Both the position numbers and the translations under genes were made by a program. This document shows, piece by piece, positions 60,345 to 64,000 of a DNA stretch of 64,000 nucleotides. Numbering within the stretch: position 1 is the first letter of the stretch; every line of letters begins with the position of its first letter. Origin of the DNA: Protula sp. h YS-2021 (lineage: Eukaryota; Annelida; Polychaeta; Sabellida; Serpulidae). The stretch spans positions 20,816,352 through 20,880,351 of the forward strand of contig OX457028.1 of NCBI GenBank assembly GCA_949752745.1, read 5' to 3'. The notes beneath the pieces were generated by a model that saw nothing but the letters and a program-made list of their open reading frames with translations, was not told where the DNA came from and made no database searches.

Positions 60345-60556
60345 CTCGTAATACTAGTGATTAGGGAACCGACATACGACGATGGTGTCGCTTGGGGAGG
60401 TGAATAATGGGTTGATTTATTGTGCTGCCAGCCCAATTAGCTACACGACCCACTTTCTCTTGCTATCAGAAGAGTGGCAAAGATATTGAAAAGTTAGAAA
60501 AGGTGCATTTTATGCCAATTAAAATGTGCGACTCTTCTGAGCTGTTTCTTTCACCT
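60345..60556 (-). mobile_element. 5' LTR of the Ty3-like element, truncated
   Basis: This shares the last ~210 bp of the LTR with 52,620-52,870 and 38,230-38,515 (ACGACGATGGTGTCGC, CACTTTCTCTTGCTATCAGA, GTGCGACTCTTC), then similarity stops at 60,556. The 5' part of the LTR is missing, probably deleted. Confidence 0.72.
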
Positions 60557-61939
60557 GTGAAGAACTAGTGAACACTACAGTTGTTGGGTAGCGTTGTGAA
60601 ACTCATGATAAAAATCACCCATACTGGCGACAGGAAATAGCCTTTCTCAGGGGTTTAAAGAAATTTTTCCTCGGTCCTGAGGATATAAAATTAAATGTGA
60701 TCGACTGTGGTATTTTTGTTATTTCATCTTGCCTTGAGTTTTCTGTTGTAATTTTGATTTCTGGTTCATTTTTTTGACAGTTGTGTTTCCATCAGCGTCT
60801 TTGACCATCAAATCATTGATGCCTTTCCAATGGTAACATAGAAGGCTTAAAATATACGTCTCTTGTCATTTTTCTGCTTTCAAAGTCTTTTATTTCACGT
60901 TATAATTTTATGTTCCTTGGTTTTTAATTAATCAATGGATTGGCTACAAGGATGGTCGGCACCACAAAAGTAGTGTAACGAACACCAATGGGCTACTCCG
61001 AGATGAACACCATAAGTATCTTCATAATGGGAATTCCCTTCAGGGGTTTTCTATCGGGTCAGTAGGAAGTAAGGTTAGTTTTGCTTTCTTTCACTCCACG
61101 AAACGAGTCCGAACTGAGATATTATTAAAGGGGGAAGCGCTGTTAGATTCTTTCGTTCGCGGTTAACACTCACAAAGTAATGAACTTTTTTGCTTATTTT
61201 CCATCGCGTTAATGAGAGAAATCACTCTCGGCTTCGAGCCAACTCCACTGTGGGTCCGAGTTAGCTTTGACTTAAATATAACATCGTATATCTCCCTGTC
61301 ATAACGTCGGTAGCGGGCCCCTTCTTGGAGCTAGCTACACTCGTGCTCCGAGTCAGGTATTCCTTACGCTGACTCGGTTTATCTCTAGGTGGACACCCTT
61401 TAGCGTGCCGCTTCTTGGAACTACAGGTAACCCAGGTTTTTCGCCAATGTTCATGCAAGTTCGCCGTCCCGGAAAACAAAATTTATCCCGAAAATGTCAT
61501 TTTGTCTCGTCAATTATCCCCAGAGAGGTCGGCTAAATAAAACAATACCCCTTTAGTTGGTAGGACTTCCTTAACCAGTTCATGTTCGGGCATTTTAGTA
61601 TACTTTTTCTTTTAATACTAGTTGTTTATGTAGTTATCTAATAAATTAATTCGCACAATTCTTAGATTTCGAGAAGACAAAATAATATTGCGGATTAAAG
61701 TTGTCCAAAAATATTTTGCCCGGAAATATTCAATTTCCCGATAATTCAACACAAACACTACAGTGTGCTTTGTAATTCTCTGGGAACATGTCTAAAATGC
61801 TACGCTTTCGACATTCCAAAGGGGAACTCCATTACACCGAAAAGAAAAAAGTAATCGTTGAAAACCCACCCAAAAGTGGCGGACGGTCGTAGGTTACTGG
61901 TAGCTGCACTCTTACGAAGTTAGTCCAAGCTAACCCTTT
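60557..61939. other. Nothing recognised
   Basis: No supported gene. Short duplicated phrases (GCCGCTTCTTGGA / CCCCTTCTTGGA; CTCCGAGTCAG) occur at 61,300-61,430. Confidence 0.45.
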
Positions 61940-62430
61940 CTATCTTCCTATGACAGAAAGGGTCACAGTTCCTGTAATAGAAATGGCCATTGATCTCAAC
62001 TTTGAGGTTCTGGATCCTTGGGTGCACGTTCCAGGGCACCGGTTTTCAGACAAAAAAAAAAAGCACACTGAGCAGTATCCTGGTTATTATTTTTAGACCA
62101 CAGCGAAACTACCGAACTTAAGTAAAGAGTGGTTTTGCAGTTGTAGAATTATTCTTGTTGTAGGTGATAATGGGGGATTCTGTATCCTGATCTCAAGAAA
62201 GCATCTAATTTTTTCTCACTACAGAATTGTTATTTGGCCATAAAAAATGTGTGCTGTGATTTATAATTAGGCCATTTATGTAATGCACTTTCTAAAATAA
62301 CGCCATTGGACCGAGTCGTGCTCCGAGATTAGCCAAACTGACATCAATGACAAGTTCTGTTACAGGAACTATGACTCTTGCTGTCATGGGAAGACCGCAA
62401 GAGTCATCTAGGACTAGTACGGGGTAAGCA
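61940..62430. repeat. Dispersed repeat, copy 2
   Basis: Direct copy of the repeat at 36,440-37,230, ending with CAAGAGTCATCTAGGACTAG. Confidence 0.75.
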
Positions 62431-62599
62431 AGGTAAAGTGGGCCGAAATGTGAAATTGAATTTTGAGCGATAGCACGTATAGGTAGAGCAAATACCACGT
62501 TATGAAACCTGTCGTGTGTAATAGACGAGTATGTATATTTACAAGCACAATCTTTAAATTACACATGGTTAAAAACCAGAGATTTCTCTTGTTTCACAG

Positions 62600-63160
62600 T
62601 AATAAATGATTGATTGATTGATTTTATTTATTTGCAGTCATATAACAAAACAGCCATATGAAGATTACAGTAAAACATTTAAAAATTTAAATATAATTCA
62701 CGTACAGTGCTAAAAATATTATATGCAATTCTTGTTGTAGAGCAGTGTAAACTACAAAAAGGGTAGCACTAAAATGTAATATCACGCACAATACTACACA
62801 TCTATATACTCGTAGTGAAATACGTAACACCTTGTTCTAATAAACTCAGAAGTTTCTCACATGGCTAGTCTAGTGAACAGGAATCTCTTAAATAATACAT
62901 TAAGAAATGGGTAATCAGCTGATTGATTGTTCCGGTGTGGTTGCGGGTACTGCTGTAACGGATGAAAACATTTATGTTCTCCCAATTACTATAGCAGGAG
63001 GAGGAAAAAATGAAAAGTGTTTGTTTAGGTGCCTGAAATGATGCAGTGAAATCAATGTAAACAGAGTTTTTAGCCGGAATGTCTTGGAAATTTTTGTTGA
63101 TGGTAGAGGACCTAAGTACCTCCCTAGCTATTTTTTTTTTTGCGAAAATATTGGCCAAAA
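62600..63160 (-). mobile_element. Possible LINE 3' end
   Basis: On the minus strand a stretch ends in TGCAAATAAATAAAATCAA and further CAAT tetramers (62,604-62,640), the kind of short tandem tail found at CR1-like LINE 3' ends. The 97-codon frame upstream (63,158-62,865) has no motif I can confirm, so this is a weak call. Confidence 0.35.
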
Positions 63161-63179
63161 ACCAAATTTCTTTAAAACG

Positions 63180-64000
63180 TTTCTTCTCCTTGGGGTTTTG
63201 GTGGAAAAGTTCTAAAATTTGGATGGAAGGTAGGGTGCATTAAGGGTCCATCCGGGTATTATTATTATTTTATTGTTATTCTTATTTTTTTGTCGAAAAA
63301 TTAGCGAAAGTATTGGCGAAAAACCTTTTTTTTCGTAAAATCTGAACTATCTCCAGAAAAATAGTCTTATTGTCCTGAAATTTTAAGTGAAGGTAGGAGG
63401 CGTTACCACCTGCCTGGGTATTACTGGTTTTTGGTGATTGGCCAAAAATTGGCGGGAAATTTGGCGAAAATAAACCCCAAAAATTCAGTAAAGTATTAGT
63501 AAATTGTCAACTAAATGCTGAAAAGTAGTCTTATTGTCTTGAAATGTTAGATGGAAATAGGATGCGGTACTACTTACCTGGCTGTAAATTTTTTTGGCAA
63601 TTCGCTAAAAATTGGCGGAAATTTTGGCAAAAAACAAAACAAAAATCCAGAAAAATAGCTTCATTGTCTTGTAATTTTAGGTAACAGTAGCACACTTTAC
63701 TACCTAAGTGGCTGTTACTTTTTGTTGGCAATTCACCAAAACATCGGCAGAAATATTGGCCTAAAACCCATTTTCTGTAAAACGTTTGTCCTAGGGCTTT
63801 CATGGAAACATTGTACAATTTTGGTGGAAGGTAGGGTGCACGGCTGTCCACTTATCTGTTACATGTTTTGGCGAGTGGCCAACAATTGGCGGAAATATTG
63901 GCGAAAACGTAATTTTTTGATAAAATCGTAACTAATTCCAGGCAAATATTCTTACTGTCGTGAAATTTTAAGTGGAGGTAGCAAGCGTTACTTCTTACCT
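63180..64000. repeat. Degenerate satellite, inverted relative of 16.4-18.3 kb
   Basis: Units of about 170-220 bp with AATTGGCGGAAATATTGGCGA, CTTATTGTCTTGAAATTTTA and GGTAG...GCGTTACTACCTGCCTGG run off the right edge. Their reverse complement matches the phrases of the array inside the minus-strand gene. Confidence 0.78.

Overview
This is animal nuclear DNA: AT-rich, with GT-AG introns of about 0.2-2.5 kb, phase-consistent exons, minisatellites and a dense load of decayed retroelements. The types of element (RTE-like and CR1/L2-like LINEs, a Ty3-like LTR element, a Polinton-like element with packaging-ATPase remains) suggest a marine invertebrate. I cannot name the phylum from the sequence alone.

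Left half (1-34.4 kb): two genes lie tail to tail. The plus-strand gene (exons 1,525-8,843, 5' part not located) encodes a protein with two divergent RRM-like domains, a charged helical region and a Gly/Met/Arg-rich tail. The minus-strand gene (34,327 down to 13,196, 22 coding exons, reading frame closing exactly at 1,113 codons plus stop) encodes a SAP domain, a long acidic region, two divergent RRM-like domains, a Lys-rich linker, two CCHC zinc knuckles, a coiled coil, an Arg/Asp-rich region and a Tyr/Gln-rich C-terminus. The two genes share domain order, short motifs (PEGT, DDDRL) and a run of intron phases, so they look like old paralogues. Both products look like nuclear RNA-binding proteins, but I do not recognise a named family.

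The introns of the minus-strand gene hold several minisatellites that start at or just after a 5' splice site. Two of them (34-bp and 73-bp units) repeat the donor site itself in every unit. A third zinc-knuckle exon copy in this gene is decayed.

Right half (34.4-64 kb): I find no intact host gene. From left to right it holds degenerate tandem repeats (34.7-35.5 kb), a solo LTR (37.7-38.5 kb), RTE-like LINE remains (38.5-40.4 kb), and a roughly 5-kb Polinton-like element (about 41.9-47.0 kb) with long inverted repeats that are themselves built of tandem repeats. These are followed by a CR1/L2-like LINE 3' part (50.9-52.46 kb), a broken Ty3-like LTR element on the minus strand (52.6-60.6 kb), and a degenerate satellite at the right edge that is an inverted relative of one inside the minus-strand gene.
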